Of a DNA stretch of 48,006 bases, positions 26,800-34,611 are shown in pieces. The position numbers were made by a program, and so were the translations under genes. Location: positions 1 through 48,006 of the forward strand of contig CALMQI010000419.1 of NCBI GenBank assembly GCA_937871935.1, written 5' to 3'. The DNA comes from an uncultured Burkholderiales bacterium (GTDB lineage Bacteria; Pseudomonadota; Gammaproteobacteria; Burkholderiales; Burkholderiaceae_C). Under the pieces are notes generated by a model that ran no database searches, was not told the origin of the DNA, and saw only the letters and a list, made by a program, of their open reading frames with translations. The first letter of the stretch is position 1. Each line of letters begins with the position of its first letter.

Positions 26800-28164
26800 T
26801 CAGGGCTTCTTCTTGACCGGCCGTGTCCAGCCGCTGATCGACACCTGCCGGGCCCTTGCCACCGTGAGCTGGCCGGCCGGCGCCGGCTTGCCGACCGTGC
26901 TGCCGGCGCCGATGGTGGCACCGTCGCCAACCGTCACCGGCGCCACCAGCACGCAGTTGGAGCCCACGTGCACGTCGGCGCCGATCACGGTGCGGTGCTT
27001 GTTGGCGCCGTCGTAGTTGGCGGTGATCGAGCCGGCGCCATAGTTGACGCGTTCGCCGACGGTGGCGTCGCCCAGGTAGGCCAGGTGGTTGGCCTTGGCG
27101 CCGCGCGCCAGCGTCGAGTTCTTCACCTCGACGAAGTTGCCGATGTGCACCTCGGGTCCGAGGTCGGCGCCCGGTCGCAGGCGAGCGAACGGGCCCACCT
27201 GCGCGCCGGCGCCGATGGTGGCGTCGGTGAAGTGCGTGAACGGCAGGATCTCGGCGCCGGCGCCGATGGTGGTGTTGCGGATCACGCAGTTCGCGCCGAT
27301 GCGCACACCGTCGCCCAGAACGACCCGGCCTTCGAAGATGCAGTTGACATCGATCTCTACGTCGCGTCCGCAGTGCAACTCGCCGCGCAGGTCGAAGCGC
27401 TCCGGATCGGCCAGGCGTACGCCGTCGCGCATCAGCGCGTCGGCCTGCCGGCGCTGCACGCGGCGCTCCAGGTCGGCCAGCTGCACGGCGTCGTTGATGC
27501 CGAGCACCTCGGTCTCGTCGGCCACCACGTGTGCCACCACCGGCACGCGGTCGGCCACCGCCATCGCCACGATGTCGGTCAGGTAGTACTCGCGCTGCGC
27601 GTTGTCGTTGCGCAGCGCGGCGACCCAGCGCTTCAGCTGCGCCGTCGGCGCGGCCATCACGCCGGTGTAGACCTCTCGTACCTGGCGTTGCGCCGGCGTG
27701 GCGTCCTTGTGCTCGACGATGCCGAGCACCGCGTCGCCTTCGCGCAATACGCGCCCGTAGCCGGACGGCTCGTCGAGCCGCAAGGTCAGCAGCGCGAGCT
27801 GGCGGCCGGCGCAGGCATCGACCAGTGCCCGCACGGTGTCGGCGCGGATCAGCGGCACGTCGCCGTTCAGCACCAGGGTCGTGCCGTCCTCGTCGAGATG
27901 CGGCAAGGCTTGCTGCACCGCATGCCCGGTGCCCAGCTGCGGCTCCTGCCGCAGGCAGCGCGCCGGCTGGCCCTGCAGCAGTTGTTCGACCGCGTCGGCG
28001 CGATAGCCGGTGATCACCAGCGTGCGGTCGGCCGACAGTGCCGTACAGGTATCCAGGACATGCTGCAATAGCGCACGGCCGGCCAGCCGGTGCAACACCT
28101 TGGGCCGGTCGGACTTCATTCGCGTCCCTTTGCCCGCCGCCATGATGACGATGTCGAGTGCCAT
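26800..28164 (-). CDS. glmU: Bifunctional N-acetylglucosamine-1-phosphate uridyltransferase / glucosamine-1-phosphate acetyltransferase
   Basis: Makes UDP-GlcNAc, the precursor of peptidoglycan and lipopolysaccharide. The 454-residue protein has an N-terminal uridylyltransferase domain with MAAGKGTRMKS at 8-18 and LNGDVPLI, then a left-handed beta-helix from about 250 with repeated [VI]GxxxxI-type hexapeptides and the conserved YDGANKHRT acetyltransferase site. Length is normal. The gene starts head-to-head with the DUF6279 gene, and the start codons overlap by 14 bases. A GATAAT box on the minus strand (28193-28198) about 29 bases upstream and a perfect 14-base palindrome at 28176-28189 lie in the putative control region. 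Confidence 0.97.
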   Translation of the reverse strand: MALDIVIMAAGKGTRMKSDRPKVLHRLAGRALLQHVLDTCTALSADRTLVITGYRADAVEQLLQGQPARCLRQEPQLGTGHAVQQALPHLDEDGTTLVLNGDVPLIRADTVRALVDACAGRQLALLTLRLDEPSGYGRVLREGDAVLGIVEHKDATPAQRQVREVYTGVMAAPTAQLKRWVAALRNDNAQREYYLTDIVAMAVADRVPVVAHVVADETEVLGINDAVQLADLERRVQRRQADALMRDGVRLADPERFDLRGELHCGRDVEIDVNCIFEGRVVLGDGVRIGANCVIRNTTIGAGAEILPFTHFTDATIGAGAQVGPFARLRPGADLGPEVHIGNFVEVKNSTLARGAKANHLAYLGDATVGERVNYGAGSITANYDGANKHRTVIGADVHVGSNCVLVAPVTVGDGATIGAGSTVGKPAPAGQLTVARARQVSISGWTRPVKKKP

Positions 28165-29035
28165 ATCCGCCGTTCCGCTCTGCAGAGCGTGGATTATCGC
28201 GGTCTGCGTGGCGCTGCTGTCCGGCTGCAGCGCCGTGCGCCTGGCCTACAACCAGGCGCCCGAGCTGGCCTATTGGTGGCTCGACGGTTACTTCGATTTC
28301 GACGAGCGCCAGGCTCCGTTGGCACGCGCGGGGCTGGACGACTGGTTTGCCTGGCACCGCGGCAGCCAGCTCGGCGACTATGCCGCGCTGCTGGTGCGTG
28401 CGCAGCAGGAGGTGCTGGTCGACGCGACCGCCGAGCAGACCTGCCGCTGGTGGGCCGAATTGCAGCAGCGCGCCGCTGCGGCCTTCGAGCAGGGCGTGCC
28501 GGCACTCGCCGGCATCATCGCCACGCTGCGGCCGGAGCAGGTGCTGCACATCGAGAAGCGTTATCGCAAGGCAGACGAGGACTTCCGCGCCGACTTCCAG
28601 CAGCGCGAGCGCGCCGAGCGCGTCGAAGCCGCCGTCAAGCGGACGGTGTCACGCGCCGAGACGCTGTACGGCCGGCTCGACGATGCGCAGCGTGCGTTCG
28701 TCGCGCGCACGCTCGCCGGCTCGCCGTTCGATGCCGGCCAGTGGCTGGCCGAGCGGCAGGCGCGCCAGCGCGAAGTCGTGCAGACGCTGCGCGCATTGGT
28801 CGCCGAGCATGCCGACCCCGGCCGCGCGCAGGCAGCGCTGCGTGTGTTCGCCGCGCACGCCTCGCGCTCGCCGCGGGCGGACTACCGCGCCTACAACCAG
28901 CGGTTGACCGACTTCAACTGCACCTTCGCCGCCCAGCTGCACAACACCACCACGCCGGAGCAGCGCCGCGCTGCGGCCGACAAGCTGAAGGGCTGGGAGG
29001 ATGATCTGCGCAGCCTGGCCGCCCAGCGCCGCTAG
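28151..29035 (+). CDS. DUF6279 family lipoprotein
   Basis: A 294-residue predicted lipoprotein. From the ATG at 28151 the signal peptide ends in LLSGC (Cys26). The mature part begins SAVRLAYNQAPELAYWWLDGYFDF, the recognisable start of the DUF6279 family, and is entirely helical and charged. Function is unknown. The start is uncertain: in-frame ATGs exist at 28142 and 28145 too, none has a good ribosome site, and the first codons lie antisense to the start of glmU. The gene is convergent with DUF4136, with a ten-base gap. Confidence 0.78.
   Translation: MSSAISAVPLCRAWIIAVCVALLSGCSAVRLAYNQAPELAYWWLDGYFDFDERQAPLARAGLDDWFAWHRGSQLGDYAALLVRAQQEVLVDATAEQTCRWWAELQQRAAAAFEQGVPALAGIIATLRPEQVLHIEKRYRKADEDFRADFQQRERAERVEAAVKRTVSRAETLYGRLDDAQRAFVARTLAGSPFDAGQWLAERQARQREVVQTLRALVAEHADPGRAQAALRVFAAHASRSPRADYRAYNQRLTDFNCTFAAQLHNTTTPEQRRAAADKLKGWEDDLRSLAAQRR
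28176..28189. promoter_or_regulatory. Perfect 14-base palindrome between glmU -10 and start
   Basis: CGCTCTGCAGAGCG is a perfect inverted repeat 12 bases upstream of the glmU ATG and inside the DUF6279 signal-peptide codons. It could be an operator or a small RNA hairpin in the glmU leader. No regulator is known to me for this sequence. Confidence 0.3.
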
Positions 29036-29045
29036 AGGGGCGCGA

Positions 29046-29657
29046 CTACTGCGGGCGCAGCGGCACCGTCACGCTGCGCGGATTGACCCCGGAGCGCGGA
29101 AAGTCGAACAAGGCCGCGCGGTACATCGCGCCGAGCACCTCGGCGCCGCCGGCGGTGTTGCCGTCGCTGGTCGCGCGCGCCTCGTACAGCGGCGCGCCGG
29201 TGGCGCGATCGCGCAGCAACAGCGCCACCTCACGGTCGTAGCGCACCGAGGCGCCGTAGTAACCGCCTTGCACGCCCCAGTAGGGGCCCGCCCATGGCCC
29301 GCGTCGCCAGGGTCCGAAACCGCCGCGCCACCACAGCGGGTCGTCCCAGGGCGAGCGGTCGAAGCGCGTGATGCGCGCACCCACCTGCACCAGCACGTCG
29401 GGCGTCGCACCCGGTGCGGCGGCGGCGAAGCCAGCGGCTTGCAGCGCGGCATGCGCCGCGTCCTCGAGCCGCTGCTGCGATTCCGCCGACGCCTGCTGCG
29501 ACGGTAGCCGGTCGAACGCGTAGGTGCCCGGCGCGCGACCGGTCGGCCACTCGCCGTAGGTGGCGATGTCGGCCTGCAGACTGGACATCGCCGCGCAGCC
29601 GGCCAGCAGGGCAGCGAGCGCGACAGCGGCGAAGAGGCCGATGCGACTGGGCTTCAT
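29046..29657 (-). CDS. DUF4136 domain lipoprotein
   Basis: A 203-residue predicted lipoprotein. From ATG 29657 (AAGGA upstream) a signal peptide ends in LLAGC (Cys about 21), followed by the DUF4136 pattern: an early TYAFDRLPS strand, a central helix with QQRLEDAAHAALQAAGF, then a Trp/Gly-rich insert (about 105-130) and the EVALLLRDRATGAPLYEARA strand. DUF4136 proteins are periplasmic or outer-membrane-associated with unknown function. It lies 47 bases after ttcA on the same strand. Confidence 0.82.
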   Translation of the reverse strand: MKPSRIGLFAAVALAALLAGCAAMSSLQADIATYGEWPTGRAPGTYAFDRLPSQQASAESQQRLEDAAHAALQAAGFAAAAPGATPDVLVQVGARITRFDRSPWDDPLWWRGGFGPWRRGPWAGPYWGVQGGYYGASVRYDREVALLLRDRATGAPLYEARATSDGNTAGGAEVLGAMYRAALFDFPRSGVNPRSVTVPLRPQ

Positions 29658-29704
29658 GGGACTCGTCCTTCGGGGTCGTCCAAGTTGGCACGCCGGGGGC
29701 GGCA

Positions 29705-30631
29705 CTAGCCGCGCTCGACACGAATGGTCTGCTCCACGGGCGCTGCGCAATCACCATCGTCGTCGAATGCCTTGTCGCCGTCGGGATCGCACCTGCCCTG
29801 CGGTTCGAGCGTCGTGAAGGGGTAGAGGTTCCGGTCCATCAGATGCGAGAGCGTGATGCGGCCCATCGCGGCGAACATGTTGTCGACGCGACCGGGCTGG
29901 ATGCGATCCCATTCGCGCAGCATCCTGCGGATCTGCACGCGCTGCAGGTTCTCCTGGCTGCCGCACAGGCTGCACGGGATGATCGGGAAGTGCCGGTGTT
30001 CGGCCCAGCGCTCGAGGTCGGTCTCCGCCACGTAGGCCAGCGGCCGGATCACGACATGGCGCCCGTCGTCGCTGACCAGCTTGGGCGGCATGCCTTTCAT
30101 GCGGGCGCCGAAGAACATGTTCATCAGCAGCGTCGTCACCATGTCGTCGCGATGGTGGCCGAGCGCGATGCGCGTGGCGCCGAGCTCGCCGGCCACGCGA
30201 TACAGGATGCCGCGGCGCAGCCGCGAACACAGCGAGCACATGGTCTGCCCCTCAGGGACCAGCCGCTTGACGATCGAGTAAGTGTCCTGTTGTTCGATGT
30301 GGAACGGCACGCCGCGCGAGGCCAGGTATTGCGGCAGCACGTGCTCCGGGAACCCGGGCTGCTTCTGGTCCAGGTTCACCGCAACCAGCTCGAACGGCAC
30401 CGGGGCGCGCTGGCGCAGCGACAGCAGGATGTCGAGCAGCGCGAAGCTGTCCTTGCCGCCGGACACGCAGACCATCACCTTGTCGCCGGCGCCGATCATG
30501 TTGAAGTCGCGGATCGCCTGGCCGACCTGGCGGTGCAGGCGTTTGGCCAGCTTGTTGGCCTCGAAGGCCGAGCGCCGCGCGGCGCTCGGCAAAGCGTCGT
30601 CAGCCAGCTCGGTATTGGTCATCGTCATCAT
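29705..30631 (-). CDS. ttcA: tRNA 2-thiocytidine synthetase TtcA
   Basis: Thiolates cytidine 32 in several tRNAs using an iron-sulfur cluster. The 308-residue protein has the PP-loop SGGKDS at 57-62, the paired CxxC motifs (Cys132/Cys135 in MCSLCSR and Cys220/Cys223 in PCSLCGSQ), and [14 protein letters not shown] between them. The exact start is uncertain by up to three codons (ATGs at 30631, 30628, 30622). The gene follows the flavoprotein-FolB fusion by eight bases, so co-transcription is likely. A short acidic C-terminal tail is present. Confidence 0.95.
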   Translation of the reverse strand: MMTMTNTELADDALPSAARRSAFEANKLAKRLHRQVGQAIRDFNMIGAGDKVMVCVSGGKDSFALLDILLSLRQRAPVPFELVAVNLDQKQPGFPEHVLPQYLASRGVPFHIEQQDTYSIVKRLVPEGQTMCSLCSRLRRGILYRVAGELGATRIALGHHRDDMVTTLLMNMFFGARMKGMPPKLVSDDGRHVVIRPLAYVAETDLERWAEHRHFPIIPCSLCGSQENLQRVQIRRMLREWDRIQPGRVDNMFAAMGRITLSHLMDRNLYPFTTLEPQGRCDPDGDKAFDDDGDCAAPVEQTIRVERG

Positions 30632-30639
30632 CAGGTCGC

Positions 30640-31962
30640 TCACCACAGTCCGGCCTCGCAGCGGATGGCCACTTCGCAGTCGTCGAAGATCGCCAGCTTG
30701 GCGACGCGGATGCGCACGCCCAGTACGCCGGGCAGTTGCATCAGCCGGCGGCACAGCTTGGCCAGCAGTGATTCGAGCAGATCGGTGTGCTCGGCGTTGC
30801 ACTCGTCGATGATGAGTCTGCGCACTTTCCGGTAGTCGAGCACGTGGCGCAGCTCGGCATCCTGGGCGAGGGCGAGCTGGCGGCCGAGGTTGAGCTCGGC
30901 ATCGACCTGGATCGGCTGCGGCGCGTCGCGCTCCTGCGGCAGCACGCCCAGCCGCGCGGCGAATCGAAGTCCACTCAGCTGCAGTACCTGGCTGTTCAGC
31001 GCCGCGACAGTGCCGGCCGTGGCCGCCGGCTCCGCAGCGCCGGCGCGGCCGAGGAAATGCATCACCTGCTGGCTGGCCCGCACGCCGTCGGCCAGTGCCG
31101 TCTGCACGCATGGATGGGCGCGGCCGCTGGCATCACCGGCGACGAAGACGCCCAGGCGCTCGAGCGGCCGGCCGGGCGTCAGGTACTCGCCCGGCAGTCG
31201 GCCCGCCAGCGCCTCGCGCAGCCACAACCAGGGCGCAGGGTCGGGCTCGGTACCGAACAGCACCGCGGCATGGTCGAAGTGCTCGATGCCGTGGGCGACC
31301 GATTCGGCGTGAAAGCCTCCGCCCGGCGCCGCGCGCAGCACGGTCGGCAGCGGCGTGCGCCGGCGCTGCGTGACACCGCCGTGTCGGTCGAGCGCGTTCA
31401 CCAGTGCCAGCCGGCCGCGCCAGTCGCTGCGCGTCCACACCGTGACCGCGTGGCCACGCGCGGCCAGGTAGGCCGCGTTCTCCAGTGCGTTGTCGCCACC
31501 ACCCAGCAGCAGCATACGCCCCGGCGCCAGGCTGCCGCGGCGCTCGGTGAGCGACACGGCGTCGAGCACGTCGGTGCGTGAGCGGTCGGCGCCGAAATAC
31601 TCGACGGGGTACACCGGGCGCACGCCAGTCGCCAGCACCAGCGCGCGGCCATCGAGCGTGCGCGCGTCGGCTAGCTCGACGCGCCAGCCGTCGTCCAGCC
31701 GGGCCAGCTGGCGCACCGGCACACCGAGCTGCCACGACACGCCTGCGCGTCGTCGTGCGTGATCGACCAGCGCGGCGCCGACCGCGGCCAGCGGCATGTC
31801 GGGAAACCCGAGCACCCAGTCCTGCGGGAATCGAAGCGCAGCCAGCGAGGCACACGGCGCGGCGGCCCGTTCGACGACGGCAACCGACAGTCCCATCTGC
31901 GCGGCCCACGACGCGGCGCTGCAGCCCGCCGGCCCGGCTCCGATGATCACGCAGTCCAGCAT
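30640..31962 (-). CDS. FAD-dependent oxidoreductase fused to a FolB (dihydroneopterin aldolase) domain
   Basis: One open frame of 440 residues (ATG 31962, with GAAGGG nine bases upstream; ATG 31989 would add nine). Residues about 1-310 form a two-nucleotide-site flavoprotein of the thioredoxin-reductase/ferredoxin-NADP-reductase-2 fold: FAD loop [15 protein letters not shown](P)H loop [12 protein letters not shown], and the final FAD site [12 protein letters not shown]. The TrxR redox CxxC is absent. Residues about 322-440 are a FolB domain retaining the residues expected for catalysis: Glu344 (GVLPQER), Tyr377 (VLDYRKV) and Lys422 (RIRVAKL). FolB is normally a separate ~120-residue protein in folate synthesis, and a stand-alone folB commonly precedes ttcA in Burkholderiales. 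The electron acceptor is unknown. Confidence 0.85.
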   Translation of the reverse strand: MLDCVIIGAGPAGCSAASWAAQMGLSVAVVERAAAPCASLAALRFPQDWVLGFPDMPLAAVGAALVDHARRRAGVSWQLGVPVRQLARLDDGWRVELADARTLDGRALVLATGVRPVYPVEYFGADRSRTDVLDAVSLTERRGSLAPGRMLLLGGGDNALENAAYLAARGHAVTVWTRSDWRGRLALVNALDRHGGVTQRRRTPLPTVLRAAPGGGFHAESVAHGIEHFDHAAVLFGTEPDPAPWLWLREALAGRLPGEYLTPGRPLERLGVFVAGDASGRAHPCVQTALADGVRASQQVMHFLGRAGAAEPAATAGTVAALNSQVLQLSGLRFAARLGVLPQERDAPQPIQVDAELNLGRQLALAQDAELRHVLDYRKVRRLIIDECNAEHTDLLESLLAKLCRRLMQLPGVLGVRIRVAKLAIFDDCEVAIRCEAGLW

Positions 31963-31993
31963 CACGCGTTGCCCTTCGTGCGCCACCATGGCG

Positions 31994-32830
31994 TCAGTCG
32001 TCCGCCGCGCGCGCCGGCGGCAGCAACCCTGCCTTCAGCAGCTCGCGGAACAGCACGCCGACCAGGATGACGGCGTCCTCGGCGTAGTAGCGCTTGAGGA
32101 ACGGCGAGCCGAGGAAATGGTCGCGCAGCTTCTGGCGGAACGACAGATGGGCCTGCACATGACCCTCACCGTCGGGCTCGAACAGCACGCGCACCTTGTA
32201 GTCCTCCTCGACCGAACCCTGGATCGTCATCGACAGCCCGCGCAGCAGCGGGTGCTCGAACACTGCGGCGATCGTCTGCCGGTCGTACAACGCGTTGGGC
32301 GGCAGCGCGCCACGCCAGGTCAGCTGCAGCGTGGTGCCGACCTCGAAGTTGATGACGTTCATCTTCACCCACACGGTCGCCGCCGGCGGCAGCGGCAGCT
32401 CGGGCCGCTGCTGGCAGCGTTGACAGAGCGCGCTGAGCCGGAAGTCGGCATACGAGCGGCCGAAGGTGCGGCGCGCCAGGACCACTTCCGAGAACGGGTA
32501 CGGATGCGCCTCGTGATGGGTGCATGCGAGCTCGAAGCGCTGCAGCACTGTCTGCTCCAGAAAGGCAGTGACCAGCTGATCGACCTGTCGCGTCGACGTG
32601 CGGCGGATGCCGATCGCCGCCGCCACGATCACCAGCATCGGCAGCAGTACCAGCAGCACGGACTTCGCCACCTCCTGCAGGCTCTGCGTCGTCGAGTTGG
32701 TGGCCATCCACGCGGCACCGATCGCGCCGGTTACCAGCAGCACGACCAGGCCGATCACGACCGGGCGCGGCAGCGTGAGGATCACCTCGTGCAGGCCGGA
32801 AGTGGAGGTGGATGCTGGGGAGTCGGACAT
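31994..32830 (-). CDS. Hypothetical two-helix membrane protein
   Basis: I do not recognise this 278-residue protein. From ATG 32830 it has a short polar N-terminus, two membrane helices (about 23-44 and 57-77) and a soluble domain of about 200 residues. The soluble part holds a CxxC (SALCQRCQQ) that might bind metal or form a disulfide, and a beta-rich stretch (VWVKMNVINFEVGTTLQLTW). It lies 31 bases before the flavoprotein-FolB gene on the same strand and may share its transcript. It is divergent from the MidA-type methyltransferase gene. Confidence 0.6.
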   Translation of the reverse strand: MSDSPASTSTSGLHEVILTLPRPVVIGLVVLLVTGAIGAAWMATNSTTQSLQEVAKSVLLVLLPMLVIVAAAIGIRRTSTRQVDQLVTAFLEQTVLQRFELACTHHEAHPYPFSEVVLARRTFGRSYADFRLSALCQRCQQRPELPLPPAATVWVKMNVINFEVGTTLQLTWRGALPPNALYDRQTIAAVFEHPLLRGLSMTIQGSVEEDYKVRVLFEPDGEGHVQAHLSFRQKLRDHFLGSPFLKRYYAEDAVILVGVLFRELLKAGLLPPARAADD

Positions 32831-32862
32831 GTCGTGCCGGGCAGCCTGGAGCGCCAAGTTCC

Positions 32863-32868
32863 TAGAAT
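32863..32868 (+). promoter_or_regulatory. -10-like box six bases before the MidA-type gene
   Basis: TAGAAT (five of six) is followed by six bases and then ATG, with no Shine-Dalgarno sequence. Transcription would begin at or next to the start codon. The -35 is not convincing. Confidence 0.35.
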
Positions 32869-32874
32869 CGCACG

Positions 32875-33978
32875 ATGCGCACAGACGGGAACGGCAGTGT
32901 ATCGGCGACGACGCTGCGCGAACGGATCGCCAGTGCGGTGGCGCGAGCCGGCGGCTGGCTGCCGTTCGATCGTTACATGAGTCTGGCGCTGTACGCGCCC
33001 GGGCTCGGCTACTACGCGCGCGACGCCCGCCAGTTCGGTGCCTGGCCCGAGTCGGGCAGCGACTTCGTCACCGCACCGGAGATCTCGCCACTGTTCGGCC
33101 GGGCGCTGGCGGTCCAGCTGCGCCAGGCCCTGCAGGCCTGCGGCAGCAGCACGTTGATGGAATTCGGCGCCGGCTCCGGCGCGCTCGCCGCGACGCTGCT
33201 CGACACCCTCGAGGCGGACGTGGTGCAGGAGTACCGCATCGTCGACCTGTCGGGCTCGTTGCGCGCACGGCAGGCCGAGCGCCTGGCGCGCTTCGGTGGG
33301 CGCGTGCGCTGGCTCGAGCGCTGGCCCGAGCCGTTCGACGGCGTGGCCATCGGCAACGAGGTGCTCGACGCGATGCCGGTGCAACTGTTGCACTTCGACG
33401 GCACGCGGTGGTTCGAGCGCGGCGTGGCTGTCGTCGGCGACGCGCTCACCTGGCAGGACCGGCCGACGACGACGCGGCCGCCGCATGACGCGGCCTACGT
33501 GCCCGGCACGGTGACTGAAGTCCACCCGCAGGCCGAGGCCTTCGTCGCCACGCTGGCGCAGCACCTGCGATGCGGTGCTGCGTTCCTGGTCGACTACGGC
33601 TTTCCGGCGGCCGAGTACTATCACCCGCAGCGCATCGGCGGTACCTTGATGTGCCACCGCGCGCACCGGGCCGACGCCGATCCGTTGCAGGACCCGGGGG
33701 ACAAGGACATCACGGCGCATGTCAATTTCACCGGCATCGCGCTGGCCGCGCAGGAGGCGGGTGCCGAGGTACTGGGCTACACCTCGCAGGCACGCTTCCT
33801 GGTCAACTGCGGCCTGCCCGGGATGATGCAGGCCGCCGCGCCGCGCGAGCGCGCGGCTGCGCACAAGCTGGTCGACGAGCACGAGATGGGCGAGCTCTTC
33901 AAGGTGATCGGTCTGGCTCGGGGCTGCACGTTCGACGCGCTCGGCTTCGTCGACGGCGATCGCACGCACAGGCTGTAG
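32875..33978 (+). CDS. MidA/NDUFAF7-type SAM-dependent methyltransferase
   Basis: A 367-residue class I methyltransferase of the MidA (NDUFAF7, DUF185) family. The mitochondrial relative methylates an arginine of a complex I subunit; bacterial targets are mostly unknown. Family features visible: an N-terminal FDRYMSLALYAPGLGYYA, then GSDFVTAPEISPLFG, the SAM loop MEFGAGSGALA, the GNEVLDAMPV acidic motif and GAAFLVDYGFPAAEYYHPQR. The gene appears leaderless. DUF2905 follows five bases after its stop. Confidence 0.92.
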   Translation: MRTDGNGSVSATTLRERIASAVARAGGWLPFDRYMSLALYAPGLGYYARDARQFGAWPESGSDFVTAPEISPLFGRALAVQLRQALQACGSSTLMEFGAGSGALAATLLDTLEADVVQEYRIVDLSGSLRARQAERLARFGGRVRWLERWPEPFDGVAIGNEVLDAMPVQLLHFDGTRWFERGVAVVGDALTWQDRPTTTRPPHDAAYVPGTVTEVHPQAEAFVATLAQHLRCGAAFLVDYGFPAAEYYHPQRIGGTLMCHRAHRADADPLQDPGDKDITAHVNFTGIALAAQEAGAEVLGYTSQARFLVNCGLPGMMQAAAPRERAAAHKLVDEHEMGELFKVIGLARGCTFDALGFVDGDRTHRL

Positions 33979-33983
33979 CGTCG

Positions 33984-34175
33984 ATGCGCTGGCTGATCGT
34001 CTTCGTCGTCGCCTTCCTGATCTTCAATGGCCTGCGCGGTTGGCTCGAGCGCATGGGCCTCGGCAGGTTGCCCGGCGATTTCTTGCTGCGCATCGGCGGG
34101 CGTGAGGTCTATCTGCCGCTGGCCAGCAGCGTGGTGCTGAGCCTGATTGCGCTGGGCGTCGGCTGGCTATTCTGA
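33984..34175 (+). CDS. DUF2905 small membrane protein
   Basis: A 63-residue protein with two predicted helices (about 3-20 and 45-62) separated by a conserved turn LGRLPGDFLLRIGGREVYLPLASS, the DUF2905 pattern (GxLPGD...). Function unknown. It directly follows the MidA-type gene and is probably translated from the same mRNA. It ends ten bases from a convergent gene. Confidence 0.85.
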   Translation: MRWLIVFVVAFLIFNGLRGWLERMGLGRLPGDFLLRIGGREVYLPLASSVVLSLIALGVGWLF

Positions 34176-34185
34176 CGGCTCGTCC

Positions 34186-34566
34186 TCAGTCTTCGATGGA
34201 CCACTGGTGCGAACAGTCGCGACAACGCACCAGGACCCCCGCGCCTTCGACGCCACCCTCCACCAGCTTGAAGCGCGCGTACACGCCGCACTGGGGACAG
34301 TCGGCCTGCTTGGCCACGGTCTCGGCATGCATCAGCAGGTAGAGATATCGGCGGAGCGCCCACACGCCGATCGCACCGGATCCGACGATGGCCGCCGCGT
34401 TGAGCACCTGATCGTGCAGGCCGCGGAACTGCGCCGCCGCTTCGAAGGCGCCGAGCAGGGCCACCGTGCAGAAGAAGGTCAACGCCAGATGGGCGTGACT
34501 CTTCAGCAGCTCGCGTTCATACCATTTGCGGAAGCCCAGTCGCCGGATGCCGTCAGCCAACTGCAC
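34186..34566 (-). CDS. Hypothetical membrane protein with C-terminal zinc ribbon
   Basis: A 126-residue protein that I cannot place in a named family, although it looks like a conserved Burkholderiales hypothetical. Two helices (about 26-46 and 55-75) are followed by a zinc-ribbon-like domain with CPQC at about 90-93 and CRDC at about 115-118, ending HQWSIED. The start is a GTG, preceded at six bases by TACAAG and not by a ribosome site. Convergent with DUF2905; 45 bases downstream of cca on the same strand. Confidence 0.65.
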   Translation of the reverse strand: MQLADGIRRLGFRKWYERELLKSHAHLALTFFCTVALLGAFEAAAQFRGLHDQVLNAAAIVGSGAIGVWALRRYLYLLMHAETVAKQADCPQCGVYARFKLVEGGVEGAGVLVRCRDCSHQWSIED

Positions 34567-34611
34567 GACCCGCTTGTACCGGAGCCGCCGCGTCGGGGAA
34601 CCGACGGCGCA

